DNA of 64,000 nucleotides. It comes from Martelella mediterranea DSM 17316 (lineage in GTDB: Bacteria > Pseudomonadota > Alphaproteobacteria > Rhizobiales > Rhizobiaceae). Position 1 is the stretch's first letter, and each line of letters starts with the position of its first letter. The position numbers and the translations under genes are program-made. Positions 62,018 to 64,000 of this stretch are shown here, piece by piece. The stretch is from assembly GCF_002043005.1 (NCBI RefSeq), contig NZ_CP020330.1:952501-1016500 (forward strand). Direction: 5' to 3'. The notes under the pieces are model-generated. The model did not search any database, had not been told where the DNA came from, and worked only from the letters and a program-made list of their open reading frames with translations.

Positions 62018-62033
62018 TAAATCAATTGATTAA
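62018..62033. promoter_or_regulatory. Palindrome upstream of the small-protein cluster, site 2
   Basis: The core AATCAATTGATT (62020-62031) is a perfect palindrome. With flanks it reads T-AATCA-TTGATT-A, very like site 1. It lies between the small-protein cluster and the tal terminator, 133 bp from site 1. Confidence 0.55.
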
Positions 62034-62084
62034 ATCGGTATTGAGGCCATCGCCTAGAAGCCCGCAGGGGCCGTTTCAGGCAAC

Positions 62085-62116
62085 AAAAAACCCGGCCGCG
62101 AGGCCGGGTCATTTTT
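62085..62116. terminator. Terminator after transaldolase (bidirectional)
   Basis: CCCGGCC and GGCCGGG pair around GCGA. A-runs on the left and T-runs on the right give termination in both directions. It lies just after the tal stop codon. Confidence 0.9.
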
Positions 62117-62137
62117 CTATTTTTTGTCAAAAAAACT

Positions 62138-63094
62138 TCAGGCGTCGAGCTTTTCCGCCACCAGCGTGCGCAATTTTCCGAGGTCCTTGGCGAAATTGCG
62201 GATGCCTTCGGCGAGCTTTTCGGTCGCCATCGGGTCCTCGTTCATCATCCAGCGGAAGGTTTTTTCGTCCATGTCGACCTTGTCTTCGGCCTCGAACACA
62301 TCGGGCGTGAGCTTGCGTTCCAGCTTGCCCTCGTCAGCGGCGAGTTCTTCCAGCAGGTTCGGCGCGATCGTCAGCCGGTCGCAGCCTGCAAGGCCTTCGA
62401 TTTCGCCGGTATTGCGGAACGAAGCGCCCATGACCACGGTCTTGATGCCGTTGGCCTTGTAGTAATTGTAGATCGAACGGACCGACAGCACGCCCGGATC
62501 GGTCTCCGACGTGTAGGTCTCGCCGGTGTCCTTCTTGTACCAGTCGAGGATGCGGCCGACGAAGGGCGAGATCAGGAAGGCGCCGGCATCGGCGCAGGCA
62601 ATCGCCTGGCACTTGGCGAACAGCAGCGTCAGATTGCAGTCGATGCCTTCCTTCTGCAGGACTTCACAGGCGCGGATGCCTTCCCAGGTCGAGGCGAGCT
62701 TGATCAGGATGCGTTCGCGTCCGATGCCGCGCTCGTCATAGGCCTTGATGATCTCGCGCGCCTTGGCAATCGAAGCATCGGTATCAAAGGACAGGTCGGC
62801 ATCCACTTCGGTGGAGACCCGGCCGGGGACCAGCTTGACCAGCGCAGCACCCACATCGATGGCAAGCCGGCTGGCGACGGCTGCAACGACGTCATCCTTG
62901 GCGCCGCCCTGCTCCTTGCCCCACTTGATCGCCTCGGCGAAGGCGTCGTCGAACATGTCGGTGGACAGCGCCTTCAGCACGATCGAGGGATTGGTGGTGC
63001 AATCGACCGGTTTCAGTTTCTCGACAGCGCGGATATCGCCGGTATCGGCAACGACCGTGGTCATCTCGCGCAATTGATCTAGCTTGGAAGCCAT
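62138..63094 (-). CDS. tal: Transaldolase
   Basis: A 318-residue enzyme of the pentose phosphate pathway that moves a three-carbon unit between sedoheptulose 7-phosphate and glyceraldehyde 3-phosphate. The Schiff-base Lys is in RILIKLASTWEGIRA (about residue 132). Other marks are VADTGDIRAVEKLKPVDCTTNPSIVLKA near the start and CNLTLLFAKCQAIACADAGAFLISPFVGRILDWYK. The length is that of TalB-type enzymes. The start MASKLDQLREM has AAGGAAGG upstream; an in-frame ATG at 63103 and longer ones are less likely. Confidence 0.96.
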   Translation of the reverse strand: MASKLDQLREMTTVVADTGDIRAVEKLKPVDCTTNPSIVLKALSTDMFDDAFAEAIKWGKEQGGAKDDVVAAVASRLAIDVGAALVKLVPGRVSTEVDADLSFDTDASIAKAREIIKAYDERGIGRERILIKLASTWEGIRACEVLQKEGIDCNLTLLFAKCQAIACADAGAFLISPFVGRILDWYKKDTGETYTSETDPGVLSVRSIYNYYKANGIKTVVMGASFRNTGEIEGLAGCDRLTIAPNLLEELAADEGKLERKLTPDVFEAEDKVDMDEKTFRWMMNEDPMATEKLAEGIRNFAKDLGKLRTLVAEKLDA

Positions 63095-63358
63095 TTTCCT
63101 CATCCTTCCTTCTATGGCCGGGCCCGAAGGCCAGCCGCAATCCTGTTCCGCCGAAGCCGTCGCGGCGCTCCCGCGATGATAGCGGGTCGCGGTGATGCGT
63201 TCATGACTGTTCGCAGACATCGGCCCGCCATGCAAGGGCGGCGGTTTCCCGGCGACTATCGCAAGCCGGGCTTTTCAAAGTCAAGAAAGGATATGGAAAC
63301 GAAGGGCCGAAACGGCAACCGGTTCGGCTGGAATATCCGTTTTGGTCAAGCGCGGCGC

Positions 63359-64000
63359 TCACGCCTTGCCGGCCTCCCAGCCGAGCATGGCCCGTTTGCG
63401 GGTCACGCCCCAGTGATAACCGGTCAAGGCGCCGGACTTGCCGAGCGCGCGGTGACAGGGAACGACGAAGGAGACCGGATTTCGCCCGATCGCAGCGCCG
63501 ACGGCGCGAGACGCGTTCGGGCGGCCGATCTCGGATGCGATTTCGGAATAGGACTTCGCCTTGCCGAAGGGTATCTTCAAAAGGCTTTCCCAGACCTGAA
63601 CCTGGAAATCCGTGCCGATCAGAACGACCTTGAGCGGCCGATCCGAGGACCATTCCTCCGGGTCGAATATCCGCCGCGCATAGGCCGCCGTCGCCGGCTC
63701 GTCCTCGATATAGGTCGCATTGGGCCAGCGCGCGGTCATGTCCTCGAAGGCGGTGCGCTCCTCGCCCGGATCGGCGAAGGCGACGCCGGCAAGGCCGCGA
63801 TCGGTGATCATCAGCAGCGACCGGCCGAAGGGCGAGGCATGAAATCCGTAGCGGATCACCAGGCTCTCGCCGCCGCTCTTCCATTCGCCCGGCGACATCG
63901 CCTCATGGGTGACGAAAAGATCGTGCAGCCGTCCGGGGCCGGACAGACCGAGTTCATAGGAGGTGTCGAGCACCGGAAGCCGCTCCTTGCCGAGAAGCTC
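63359..64000 (-). CDS. Ada-type HTH / methylated-DNA-protein-cysteine methyltransferase, 5' part outside the window
   Basis: The frame stays open to the right edge, so about 213 C-terminal residues are present. The first visible residues (KERLPVLDTSYELGLSGPGRLHDLFVTHEAMSPGEWK) are the end of an AraC-type helix-turn-helix domain. Then comes the methyltransferase domain with FQVQVWESLLKIPFGKAKSYSEIA and the acceptor Cys in VVPCHRALGKSGALTGYHWG. It removes methyl groups from O6-methylguanine. This class lacks the N-terminal phosphotriester domain of E. coli Ada, but that cannot be checked here. A GTG at 63973 is not the true start. Confidence 0.9.
   Translation of the reverse strand, partial: ELLGKERLPVLDTSYELGLSGPGRLHDLFVTHEAMSPGEWKSGGESLVIRYGFHASPFGRSLLMITDRGLAGVAFADPGEERTAFEDMTARWPNATYIEDEPATAAYARRIFDPEEWSSDRPLKVVLIGTDFQVQVWESLLKIPFGKAKSYSEIASEIGRPNASRAVGAAIGRNPVSFVVPCHRALGKSGALTGYHWGVTRKRAMLGWEAGKA

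Overview
The window is GC-rich, almost fully coding DNA from an alphaproteobacterium, most likely a member of the Rhizobiaceae (Hyphomicrobiales). Support comes from the gene content: an RpoH2-type sigma factor, CarD, the membrane ferritin/iron exporter MbfA under an Irr-type box, PhaR/PhaA, a BTLCP-family peptidase behind two CtrA-type sites, EcfG-type promoters, an ABC-type thiamine importer with a TPP riboswitch, and rhizobial-style intergenic repeats. The genus cannot be fixed from the sequence. There are no rRNA or tRNA genes, CRISPR arrays, prophages or intact insertion sequences. This is chromosomal-backbone DNA with accessory sugar-uptake loci in its right half.

Left part (1-12 kb): the translation block infC-rpmI-rplT-pheS-(ASCH gene)-pheT runs on the minus strand, followed by ubiG. 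infC appears to start at ATT. A plus-strand group follows: hydrolase, BTLCP peptidase, cobB sirtuin and mbfA; a convergent arginase gene closes this part.

Middle-left (12-30 kb): a large three-sensor diguanylate cyclase, ispA, mtgA, a GST, rpmF, the phaR/phaA pair, small envelope or stress genes (one with a clean EcfG promoter), a LytTR membrane regulator, and the series Suv3-like helicase - S4 protein - ferredoxin - carD - rpoH2 - M48 lipoprotein.

Middle (30-46 kb): thiBPQ with its riboswitch, split by a 660-bp stretch holding two copies of a structured repeat; a SlyD-like FKBP; an osmoregulated periplasmic glucan locus in the order opgG - small ORF (opgI position) - opgH - opgC; a divergent MFS/MarR pair; and a tight run of thiN, an ABC-F ATPase, a gamma-glutamylcyclotransferase and an AI-2E-family transporter.

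Right part (46-64 kb): two carbohydrate modules. The first is a ribose-type ABC importer with a TIM-barrel isomerase and a Gfo/Idh/MocA dehydrogenase. The second is a GH1 beta-glucosidase convergent with a maltose/ugp-type ABC importer and a second Gfo/Idh/MocA dehydrogenase. Palindromes of LacI-family type precede the glucosidase. Then comes a tandem cluster of three near-identical small secreted proteins plus a divergent fourth, each spacer carrying a hairpin, with two related palindromes upstream. This cluster is the best candidate for something undescribed. Transaldolase and a partial Ada-type methyltransferase end the window.
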